Origin: DATAPD01 sp036265385
GTDB lineage: Bacteria; Acidobacteriota; Terriglobia; Terriglobales; Acidobacteriaceae
Direction of reading: 5' to 3'
NCBI GenBank assembly: GCA_036265385.1
Contig: DATAPD010000048.1
Coordinates: forward strand, 124,001-188,000
Length of the DNA: 64,000 nucleotides
The notes below the pieces were generated by a model. That model had not been told where the DNA came from. It made no database searches and saw only the letters and a list, made by a program, of their open reading frames with translations. Shown here in pieces: positions 19,373 through 26,494 of this stretch. Numbering within the stretch: the first letter of the stretch is position 1; every line of letters begins with the position of its first letter. Made by a program: the position numbers and the translations under genes.

Positions 19373-19788
19373 GGCAATCCTGCTTCGATGCAGAGTTGTC
19401 TCAAGAAAGTTGGGTTGAAGTAGCGCCAGAAGGGCTTACTCAGCAGAAGCCTGTGAAGGGCTCGGGGCGCCGTCTACTGGCGCGGCAACCTAACCGCCGG
19501 GTGAGAGTGAAACCCATCCTAGCGGATGGTTGCCGCTCAATGCGAAATCATAGATACAAAAGCAGAGTACCTTCCATAGGGCAAACCCTGCATTTGCCCT
19601 TCTTCGATTACCGATTGCTGTCCATGCCGCCTTTGATTAACTTGACAGGTGTGAACGTCCGGAAAACCATAAGTGTTTTTTTTCCTGAGCTTGAGGAGAT
19701 CGTTGGCGCAGAATTCTGCAACTAAGATTAAGTGGGGGCACGAAGTAGCAGTGGAAGTTAAGCGTCATGTGCAACGGTCGAGGTCGAA
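19373..19788. other. divergent intergenic region with a structured element
   Basis: 416 bp between the outer-membrane barrel gene (minus) and the response regulator (plus). The outstanding item is a nested inverted repeat at 19482-19536 (listed separately). A ttgaca at 19642-19647 has only a poor -10 at the right distance (aaccat). Frames crossing the region have no family features. Confidence 0.5.
19482..19536. ncRNA. candidate structured RNA or cis-element, unknown class
   Basis: gcggcaacc (19482-19490) pairs perfectly with ggttgccgc (19528-19536). Inside it are two further pairings, ccgc/gcgg and gggt/accc, giving a three-tier hairpin with loop gagagtgaa. A smaller stem (gcgcc/ggcgc) precedes it at about 19468-19484. 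There is no T-tract on either strand, so it is not an ordinary terminator. On the minus strand it would lie about 110 nt before the barrel-gene start, in its leader. I could not match it to a known riboswitch class. Confidence 0.4.
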
Positions 19789-20229
19789 GTGAACGCGAAA
19801 GCAGCGGCGATGATCAGAATCCTGTTAGTTGACGACCACTCCGTGTTCCGCCGCAGCATCAAGTTCAATCTTGAGTCGAATGCTGACTTGTCAGTCGTAG
19901 GAGAGGCGAGTACCGGGGCGGAGGGAGTCGAAAAAGCCCAAGCTCTGAAGCCGGACGTAGTAGTCCTCGACTTAAGCATGCCTGGGATGAACGGCTTGGA
20001 AGCTGCGCGACGAATTCGCGATTCCGTGCCGCAAACCGCCATTTTGATCCTCAGTCAGTACGATATCCCGCAGATCATGGAAGAAGCAAAGATAGTTGGT
20101 GCGCAAGGATATCTCGTGAAATCTAATGCTTCGCGCGATCTAATCCGCGCGATTGAGACTCTCGCCTCAGGGCGTGCTTTTGGCGCGCCAAATACGCTGC
20201 GCGAAACCACTAAATCTCTCTATCACTGA
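19789..20229 (+). CDS. single-domain response regulator (NarL-type receiver only)
   Basis: CheY-like receiver with acidic pocket (LLVDDHS), phospho-acceptor Asp in VVVLDLSMPGMNGLEAA, switch Ser in LILSQYD and Lys in GYLVKSN. It resembles NarL/FixJ receivers, but after the last helix only about 20 residues follow and the HTH output domain is missing. It may act through protein contacts or a phosphorelay. Start is GTG 19789 or ATG 19810. No histidine kinase is nearby. The stop lies inside an 18-bp tandem duplication. Confidence 0.85.
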   Translation: MNAKAAAMIRILLVDDHSVFRRSIKFNLESNADLSVVGEASTGAEGVEKAQALKPDVVVLDLSMPGMNGLEAARRIRDSVPQTAILILSQYDIPQIMEEAKIVGAQGYLVKSNASRDLIRAIETLASGRAFGAPNTLRETTKSLYH

Positions 20230-20258
20230 CCTCACTTCAGTCACTGACCTCACTTCAG
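20223..20258 (+). repeat. 18-bp perfect tandem duplication over a stop codon
   Basis: tcactgacctcacttcag occurs twice head to tail (20223-20240 and 20241-20258). The regulator's TGA (20227-20229) is in the first copy. It looks like a recent slippage or duplication event just where the receiver gene ends. Confidence 0.85.
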
Positions 20259-20324
20259 TTCGCAACCGCTTCTTCATACAAAACTTAGCGCGGCAAAAGC
20301 ATCCAAGTATGCAGGAAACGATGA

Positions 20325-20336
20325 ATCACTAGTGAT
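20325..20336. promoter_or_regulatory. 12-bp perfect palindrome before the PRC-barrel gene
   Basis: atcactagtgat is a perfect palindrome immediately upstream of the SD (gaggaggg) of the gene at 20351. The position in the leader would suit an operator, but there is no second copy or known cognate regulator. Confidence 0.25.
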
Positions 20337-20350
20337 GTGAGGAGGGCACT

Positions 20351-20908
20351 ATGGCGCGCTACCGTACGCTCGGCGAGTATCGCTTTTCCAGAACTAGTTG
20401 CGAAGACGATGTACGAGGCTCCAAGATTTACGGTCTCGGAGACGAATACATCGGGCTGATTGATGATGTGATCTTCGACCAGGATAGCGGTCGCTTACAC
20501 GCTGTGATTGTTGTCCCTGTAGGTGGCGATGAAGGGCGCTTCATCATCCCGATCGAAGCCATTCACCCGTCATTTCTCCATCGAAACGACTGCCGCATCG
20601 AAGTGACCCGAGAACAGGTCAAGCAATTCCCAAGCTACGTCGGTGCGGAAACGCTAAAAGCTATGTCGCGAGCAGAGAATGGATCAGAAGTGTGGAAAGG
20701 GCCGGTCACAAAGATAGAGGTTCACGTCAGGGATCAGGTTGAAATCGAGGAGATCGATGCGGACGCTGCTGTCATTGGGGTAGGAAGCAGATGGCTGAAT
20801 TTCGAACGGCAATTGCGATTACTGCGTACTGACGGCACAGCTATCCCAATTCGCAAACGCACAGGACGTCACGGCAGCGCGGGCGATGTCAGGTCGAAAG
20901 TCAGCTGA
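20351..20908 (+). CDS. PRC-barrel domain protein
   Basis: An N-terminal PRC-barrel (about residues 22-90: GSKIYGLGDEYIGLIDDVIFDQDSG, LHAVIVVPVGGDEGRFIIPIEAIH) and a less defined C-terminal half with an acidic segment VEIEEIDADAAVIGVG and a basic end. PRC-barrels act as protein or RNA interaction modules; stand-alone ones in soil bacteria are often stress-associated. An excellent SD (gaggaggg) precedes the ATG. It is followed at 10 bp by the acidic peptide gene. Confidence 0.75.
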   Translation: MARYRTLGEYRFSRTSCEDDVRGSKIYGLGDEYIGLIDDVIFDQDSGRLHAVIVVPVGGDEGRFIIPIEAIHPSFLHRNDCRIEVTREQVKQFPSYVGAETLKAMSRAENGSEVWKGPVTKIEVHVRDQVEIEEIDADAAVIGVGSRWLNFERQLRLLRTDGTAIPIRKRTGRHGSAGDVRSKVS

Positions 20909-20918
20909 GGAGAGTGCA

Positions 20919-21242
20919 ATGACGGGCGATGACAGGGTGAAGACGTCGCAGAATAGAAAGCAAGGTCTTGAAAAAGGAGATAACGAAGCACAATTGGATG
21001 AGCTAGGGAACGACCCTGCGCAAGTAGGCCCGAGGAGCGCCGGCCAGTCTGCAAGTGGGCAAAGTTTATCCGAAATAGAAGATGCTAATGACGAGAGTGT
21101 AGAGGAACTCGCGGACACAGACCAGGCATTGGAAGCCGCTAGAGTAGAGGGACTGGAGGATGCGGCGGACCACCCTGAGCGTCCCACTCACACCCACCTG
21201 GAATATGGGCGTCCAGACGATGTTCCCCCGAACCGGCGCTAG
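20919..21242 (+). CDS. acidic, disordered hypothetical protein
   Basis: 107 residues, highly hydrophilic, without hydrophobic core: rich in D, E, Q and S (for example SEIEDANDESVEELADTDQALEAARVEGLEDA). The ATG at 20919 with gaggag upstream is preferred over an in-frame ATG at 20886 that overlaps the PRC gene. It is probably co-transcribed with that gene. I do not recognise a family; an intrinsically disordered or hydrophilin-like protein is an inference from composition. Confidence 0.5.
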   Translation: MTGDDRVKTSQNRKQGLEKGDNEAQLDELGNDPAQVGPRSAGQSASGQSLSEIEDANDESVEELADTDQALEAARVEGLEDAADHPERPTHTHLEYGRPDDVPPNRR

Positions 21243-21346
21243 AAGCCACACACGATCCATCGACGGCAACCAAACGACATACGTCTTCATCTGTGAAGCA
21301 GGTTCAATCGAGAAATAAGGTCCTGCGGTCACCTCGGGTCTTGCCG

Positions 21347-22048
21347 ATGAAAAACACAGAAATCAAAGAGCCTACTCCGATTCCGCGCCCCGATCCGATA
21401 CCGCCCCGCGACCCGGAGCCCGAGCCTGGATCTGATCCAGACGTCATTCCACCTCTGCGAGATCCCATGCCCGACCGAGATCCGGAGATCCTGCCTGGAA
21501 TTGATCCCAATCCCGAACCAATGCCTGCACTCCCCCAATTCGCTGGGGCGAGATACTCAATGACGTATCCGCGCCAGTACACACAGGTGATTTCAGTACC
21601 TATCAGAGCGCTCCTGTTCACGGCCTTTCTGTTCTACTCCGTGATCGCATCCGCGCAGCAAGCGCAACGGCCTCCTTCACGAAATGAAAACAAAGTTGGA
21701 GGCTCAGTCGAGCGCGGAAAATACATCGTCGAATCGGTTGCAATGTGCAGTCAATGTCATACGCCACATACTGATAATGGAGACCCTGACCGAACGCAAT
21801 GGCTGGCAGGAGGAGCTCTCTGGTTGAAGCCAGGTCCGCCTATTGCAGACTGGCCATTAAAGGTGCCTCGAATTGCGGGCACACCGCCCGGAACTGACGA
21901 AGAAATGGTGACACTTTTAACTACCGGTATCTGGAGAGATGGTAGACGGCTAAGACCCCCGATGCCTCAGTTCCGCATGACGAGAGAAGATGCACAGGCT
22001 GTGGTCGCGTATTTGAAGAGCTTGAATCCCGCGAAACCTTCTGAATGA
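21347..22048 (+). CDS. cytochrome c with proline-rich N-terminal leader
   Basis: From the ATG at 21347 the frame encodes about 70 residues of D/P/E-rich sequence (PIPRPDPIPPRDPEPEPG and on), then from Met codon 21560 a classical export signal (about 20 hydrophobic residues ending VIASAQQ). A small class I cytochrome c follows with haem motif MCSQCH and distal Met in RPPMPQFRMT. The signal should be N-terminal, so either translation starts at 21560 and the proline-rich part is separate, or a real fusion exists. Similar small c-type cytochromes serve as electron-donor subunits. Next come a small membrane protein and an MBL hydrolase. Confidence 0.7.
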   Translation: MKNTEIKEPTPIPRPDPIPPRDPEPEPGSDPDVIPPLRDPMPDRDPEILPGIDPNPEPMPALPQFAGARYSMTYPRQYTQVISVPIRALLFTAFLFYSVIASAQQAQRPPSRNENKVGGSVERGKYIVESVAMCSQCHTPHTDNGDPDRTQWLAGGALWLKPGPPIADWPLKVPRIAGTPPGTDEEMVTLLTTGIWRDGRRLRPPMPQFRMTREDAQAVVAYLKSLNPAKPSE

Positions 22049-22085
22049 AACCTGCGAAACCATCCGGACAGAACAAGGAGACGAC

Positions 22086-22313
22086 ATGCCTTGGGAAATG
22101 AAAGAGACCCCGAAAGTAGGGGACAGATTTGCAGGATGGATCTGGGTTGCGGTGGCTGTAGTCGCCGTTATTGCCTTGATTGGAATTGCGATGTGGACGC
22201 GCCACAACTCACCTCCTCCTAAGCAGCAGCCGACCGGAGGCGCTCCGACTAGCGAGTTGCGTGTCCCGTTGTCGCAAGCATTTCGCTCACCGAAACTTTC
22301 GAATCGAGGTTGA
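22086..22313 (+). CDS. small single-pass membrane protein
   Basis: 75 residues: short charged N-terminus (MPWEMKETPKVGDR), one transmembrane helix (about residues 16-40, GWIWVAVAVVAVIALIGIAMW) and a Pro/Ser-rich tail. The start is well supported by aaggagacgac. Its stop overlaps the next start by one base. No family recognised; the position suggests a membrane partner of the cytochrome or hydrolase. Confidence 0.6.
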   Translation: MPWEMKETPKVGDRFAGWIWVAVAVVAVIALIGIAMWTRHNSPPPKQQPTGGAPTSELRVPLSQAFRSPKLSNRG

Positions 22314-23125
22314 TGATGCCCCGTGGAATCTCTATTACCGATCAAGACATCGTTCCAATGGAGCAAGTTGCTCCCGGAGTTTCGGGATTGCGAATTGTGA
22401 TGGTCAATGTTTACGCAATCGCGAGTCAGTCGGAGTGGGTGCTGGTTGATGCTGGACTGTATCTGTCGGCCGGTCGGATACGTCGCTGGGCCCAGAACCA
22501 ATTCGGCGATCAGCGGCCATCAGCCATCCTTTTAACGCATGGTCACTTCGACCATGTTGGCTCTTTAAAGGAGTTGGCAGACGAATGGGAAGTTCCGATT
22601 TATGTGCACGAGCTCGAAGTGCCGTATCTGCAAGGACAGAAATCCTATCCGAAGCCTCGTGCCAGTGCTGGCGGAGGTTTCATGTCGTTGCTGGCGCCCT
22701 TCTATCCACGTGGACCCATCGATGTCGGGCGACCACTCCAAACGTATGCAGCAGATGGAAGCCTTCCTGTGCTCAGCGATTGGCGGTGGATTCACACACC
22801 CGGACACACCGAAGGACACGTTTCCTTTTTTAGAGAGTCGGATCGAACACTGATCGTCGGAGATGCTTTCTGCACAACAAAAGCGGAATCAGCGCTCGCT
22901 GTCGCAACACAAAAAGGTGAGCTGCATGGACCGCCAGCTTATTACACCAGCGATTGGCGTGCTGCGCGATTGTCCGTGGAACGCCTGGCCGCCCTGAAGC
23001 CCGCAACAGTTGCAGCGGGCCATGGATTGCCAATGCACGGAAGCGCAGTGACCGGGGCTCTGGATAAGCTGGCGGCAAACTTTGACACCCTTGCGCGACC
23101 AGATAACATGAAACGCGCCGCCTGA
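22313..23125 (+). CDS. MBL-fold metallo-hydrolase
   Basis: Metallo-beta-lactamase fold with LTHGHFDHVGSLKELADEW (HxHxDH), a second-site His in TPGHTEGHVSFF, metal-bridging Asp in IVGDAFC and C-terminal His in VAAGHGLPMHG. The set fits glyoxalase II-like and related Zn/Fe hydrolases; substrate unknown. Length 271 is typical. The frame opens with TTG 22310, then ATG at 22313 and 22316. Likely in one transcript with the preceding small gene. Confidence 0.85.
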   Translation: MMPRGISITDQDIVPMEQVAPGVSGLRIVMVNVYAIASQSEWVLVDAGLYLSAGRIRRWAQNQFGDQRPSAILLTHGHFDHVGSLKELADEWEVPIYVHELEVPYLQGQKSYPKPRASAGGGFMSLLAPFYPRGPIDVGRPLQTYAADGSLPVLSDWRWIHTPGHTEGHVSFFRESDRTLIVGDAFCTTKAESALAVATQKGELHGPPAYYTSDWRAARLSVERLAALKPATVAAGHGLPMHGSAVTGALDKLAANFDTLARPDNMKRAA

Positions 23126-23167
23126 TCCATTCGCAAAATCCAAAGAAGCACTTGCGAACGAATTGAA

Positions 23168-25054
23168 TTACGCGGATTTCAGGAGCAGCTCTCCGTCTTG
23201 CGCGAGAAGCGTCTTCACTGCGCTCACAATGTGGCTTGCTGAAATCCCATAATGCTCAATCAATTCTTGCGGTGTTCCACTGTGAGGAATCTCGCGCACC
23301 GCCAGTTTGCGCAGGTTGACTCGCAATTCCGAAAGAGCGGACGCAACCGCATCCCCGAGGCCGCCGTGAGCATAGTGATCTTCCACTGTGATTACGCGGC
23401 CGTGTGTAGCCTGAGCCGCTTGTGTGAGTGCGGCGCTATCAATGGGCTGAATTGAGAATAGATCGATTACCCTGATCGAAATCTTTTCCTTCGCAAGTTG
23501 ATCATAAGCCGACAATGCTTCAAAAACAGTGATGCCTGCTGCGACCACTGTGACCTGGTCATTGTCACTTGATCGCAGCATCTTCAGATGACCAACTTCG
23601 AATCTTTCGTTTGCTGGATACAACACCTGCGTATCAGGACGCGATGCGCGAAGGTAAGCGGGGCCATTTACTTCCTTCAGCAGGCGCGTAGCCTGCCACG
23701 CGCTGACACCATCGCAAGGATAGAGGACTGTGAAGTCTGGTTGGGCGCATGTCATGGCAAGATCCTCAAGGCCCATTTGAGACGGGCCATCTTCACCAAT
23801 CGAAACACCAGCGTGCGTACCCACGACCTTGATGTTGGTGTGGCCGACAGCGGCCATGCGTAGAAAATCAGCCGCGCGGTTCACAAAGCAAGCAAAAGTG
23901 GCGGCATACGGGACCTTGCCTCTCGCAGCGAATCCCATCGCAGCTCCGATCATGTTCTGCTCGGCGATGTACATCTGAAAAAAGCGTCCTGGACACGCTT
24001 TCTCGAAGATCTCGGTGTAGGTGGAATTTTTCACGTCACCATCGAGCACTACGACCTCTGGCGAAACCTTTCCTAATGCTGCCAAAGCTTCGCCGAACGC
24101 TTTGCGGGTAGACATCTTTTGTTCACCTTTCCGATATGGCGGGTCCGGAAAAACTCCAAGACCGCCGGTATGCTGAGCTTCCCTCGGAGGAACCGGATGC
24201 GGTGTCCATGCGTAGGTCGTATCAGTGAGTGTCTTTTCCAATTCAGCGATGGTTGCCTGTGCGTCTTTTTCACTGAGCGGTTTTCCATGAAAACCTTCCC
24301 GGCCTGCTTCAGTAGGAATCCCTTTGCCCTTGACTGTTCGTGCTAGCACGATTGTTGGACGGTCGGATTCCGACGCGCTTTGGTAAGCGTCCAGCAGCTG
24401 ACTCACATCGTGTCCATCGACTGGAATTACATTCCATCCGAATCCTTTCCACTGCGCTTCATAGATGGACATTTTGTGGTCGGACATGGTCGGCTGGCTC
24501 TGACCCAGTCCGTTGATGTCGATGGTCGCGCAAAGGGGACGTAGTTCGTAGCGGCGCGCGATTTCCGCAGCCTCCCAAACAGCTCCTTCTGCACTCTCCC
24601 CGTCACCCATCAACACGTAAATTCGCTGATCGCTTTTGTCCAGGTACTTGGCATTAATCGCCATGCCGACCCCTGCTGATAATCCTTGTCCTAAGGAGCC
24701 GGTCGCAACATCGACGAATGGCAGTCGTGGAGTCGGATGCCCTTCTAGGTCAGAATCGAACTTACGCAATGTCAGCAGCTCTGATCGGGGTATCGCACCC
24801 GCCTCTGCCCAAGCAGCATAAAGAATGGGTGCGGCGTGTCCCTTTGACAATATGAAGACATCGCTGCCCGCCTGTTTGGGATTGCGCGGATCATATCGCA
24901 TCACGGAGAAAAATAAGACTGACATGATTTCCGCTGCCGAGACGCAACTGGTTGGATGTCCGCTTCCTGCGGCAGTAGTGGCGCGAATCGATTCGATTCG
25001 CAGCCTCGTAGCTTTCTGATTGAGGAAATTTATGAGGTCGGACCTGGACGGCAT
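23168..25054 (-). CDS. tkt: transketolase (single-chain, both halves)
   Basis: TPP-dependent transfer of two-carbon units between sugar phosphates. The N-terminal half has GSGHPTSCVSAAEIM, the TPP/Mg motif GDGESAEGAVWEAAEIA and a catalytic ISKGHAAP-type His (SKGHAAPIL). The C-terminal half has the pyrimidine domain (DGDVKNSTYTEIFEKACPGRF, YIAEQNMIG) and a transketolase_C domain. Length about 628 is normal. A junction around residue 290-315 (proline-rich, then MSTRKAFGEAL) looks like the fused boundary of the two-gene form. ATG 25054 with GGAG seven bases upstream is preferred over TTG 25060. It may supply pentose or heptose phosphates to the adjacent glycan genes. Confidence 0.9.
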   Translation of the reverse strand: MPSRSDLINFLNQKATRLRIESIRATTAAGSGHPTSCVSAAEIMSVLFFSVMRYDPRNPKQAGSDVFILSKGHAAPILYAAWAEAGAIPRSELLTLRKFDSDLEGHPTPRLPFVDVATGSLGQGLSAGVGMAINAKYLDKSDQRIYVLMGDGESAEGAVWEAAEIARRYELRPLCATIDINGLGQSQPTMSDHKMSIYEAQWKGFGWNVIPVDGHDVSQLLDAYQSASESDRPTIVLARTVKGKGIPTEAGREGFHGKPLSEKDAQATIAELEKTLTDTTYAWTPHPVPPREAQHTGGLGVFPDPPYRKGEQKMSTRKAFGEALAALGKVSPEVVVLDGDVKNSTYTEIFEKACPGRFFQMYIAEQNMIGAAMGFAARGKVPYAATFACFVNRAADFLRMAAVGHTNIKVVGTHAGVSIGEDGPSQMGLEDLAMTCAQPDFTVLYPCDGVSAWQATRLLKEVNGPAYLRASRPDTQVLYPANERFEVGHLKMLRSSDNDQVTVVAAGITVFEALSAYDQLAKEKISIRVIDLFSIQPIDSAALTQAAQATHGRVITVEDHYAHGGLGDAVASALSELRVNLRKLAVREIPHSGTPQELIEHYGISASHIVSAVKTLLAQDGELLLKSA

Positions 25055-25221
25055 GAGCAACTCCGGAAAAGAAGAGGAATTGTCGTTCAGATGTAGCCAA
25101 TGAGCGAAGTGTTAGTTATGCGGGGTAGAAATCTGGCGAGATCCCGCTGTGCGACCGCCGATTTCAGATTGCAGGTTTGACTACGAAGGGGCAGTTTTCA
25201 ACATTTGGAACTCGTTCATCT

Positions 25222-25953
25222 TCAGGCCGACTTGGGAAAACCAGCCAATGGGCTTTGCTCGTAGTTCTTGCGGAGGTCACTCGGATCCTGGTAGATCGCG
25301 ATGCAGCCAGCTTCTTCAAGAACTTTTTCAGGGAATCCTCCACAAAGAACTCCGACCGTCTCGACATTTGCCTTACGGGCTGCGATAGCGTCATAGGGAG
25401 AGTCGCCAACAACAATCAACTCGTTGGGAGGTAGTCCCAGCTTCTTGATCGCAGCTTCAAAAATATCGGGATGGGGCTTCGATTTATCGGCGTCATCGGC
25501 GGTTGTCGCGGCACGGACGTAGTCTTCCATCGGGATAAGGCGCTTGTACATTTCGAGTTCCTCATCGGAGGCTGAGGAGGCAAGCGCCATCTGTTGACCG
25601 TGGTCGCGAATGACTTTGAAAAGTTGTGGTACCTCCGGGAACGGTTTCACTTTTGGCAAATATTCTCGAAGGTAGAGAGCCTTGCGATACTTTTGTATGT
25701 CCTCGCCTTTGCTCTTTAGATCTTCTTTTGGCAGAAACACTGGCATCAATTGATCTCCGCCCTTTCCAATTTGCGATCGGATGGCGGAAAACGGGATCTC
25801 ATATCCGAAGTGCTTGAACGCCGCTTGCCAGCACTCCGCATGGAGATCCACTGAGTCGATCAGTGTTCCATCGATATCGAAAAGTATTCCCCTGATCACA
25901 TTCTTTATCCTCATTATCGCCGACGGCTGGACATCAGCAGACACCAGGCACAT
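25222..25953 (-). CDS. HAD-superfamily hydrolase (phosphatase or mutase-like)
   Basis: HAD fold of the phosphoglycolate phosphatase/beta-phosphoglucomutase type: motif I LFDIDGTLIDSVD, alpha-helical cap (HAECWQAAFKHFGYEIPFSAI), motif II LASSASD, motif III Lys in DADKSKPHPDIF and motif IV VGDSPYDAIAA. It likely dephosphorylates a sugar phosphate or small metabolite. Start is uncertain between ATG 25953 and ATG 25914; the second begins right before the fold. It lies downstream of nothing obvious and 160 bp before the transketolase start in the same direction. Confidence 0.82.
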   Translation of the reverse strand: MCLVSADVQPSAIMRIKNVIRGILFDIDGTLIDSVDLHAECWQAAFKHFGYEIPFSAIRSQIGKGGDQLMPVFLPKEDLKSKGEDIQKYRKALYLREYLPKVKPFPEVPQLFKVIRDHGQQMALASSASDEELEMYKRLIPMEDYVRAATTADDADKSKPHPDIFEAAIKKLGLPPNELIVVGDSPYDAIAARKANVETVGVLCGGFPEKVLEEAGCIAIYQDPSDLRKNYEQSPLAGFPKSA

Positions 25954-26494
25954 CCACCTACTTTGATGGAAGACTACTCGGATGTAGCTGCTGCATGGCA
26001 GGTTGCCAACTTGTGAGTGATGAATCGGTTCACGCGATAGCCCGTCTACCTTACAAGTGCTGAGAAGCTAAGCAGACCACCTGATTTTCCACGCTTGTGT
26101 TTTGCGCTTTACTGAGAGGAGGGGTTTTCTCTTTTGAATTCAAAGTACCCTCATGGGGTCGAATCGTGATGGTGCAGAAATGAAGTATTGGTGGATCAGA
26201 GTACTCTGCTGGAGCGAGCAGAAAGTTTGCAGGCACCTGCGTCGTCTTTTCAATTATCACAGAGTGCACTATGCGTTCCTGATTGCTGTCGATCCGCGGT
26301 ATTTGACGCAATCGGATGCGCTCATACTTCACTCCCTAGGCGTAGCTTGGGGCGCGGGGCGTGAGGATGAAAGTGATCAATTCGTTCATGAGAGTGCCAG
26401 GCAAAGCGAGCATAGGCCATCAGAGTTTCAGCAAAATGATGCATCATCCTACAACTCCGCTGTAGGGCACTTCATTGAACCGCAACGGTAACTC
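25954..26494. other. intergenic region
   Basis: 541 bp between the HAD gene (minus) and the phosphoribosyltransferase/kinase-like gene (plus). Open frames of 93 and 112 codons cross it on opposite strands but have no ribosome-binding site, biased composition or family signal. Promoters for both flanking genes are expected here; none was identified with confidence. Confidence 0.5.

Noticed and set aside
19441..19560. Possible SAM or cobalamin riboswitch because of ggcaacc and ggtgaga-like bases
   Set aside because: The order of conserved blocks does not match SAM-I, SAM-IV, cobalamin or GEMM patterns, so only an unclassified structured element is claimed.
19642..19670. Possible sigma-70 promoter (ttgaca) for the response regulator
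   Set aside because: The -10 (aaccat) is weak; left unlisted.
26153..26491. 112-codon plus-strand frame before the fusion gene
   Set aside because: No supportive start, composition or homology; probably chance in the intergenic region.
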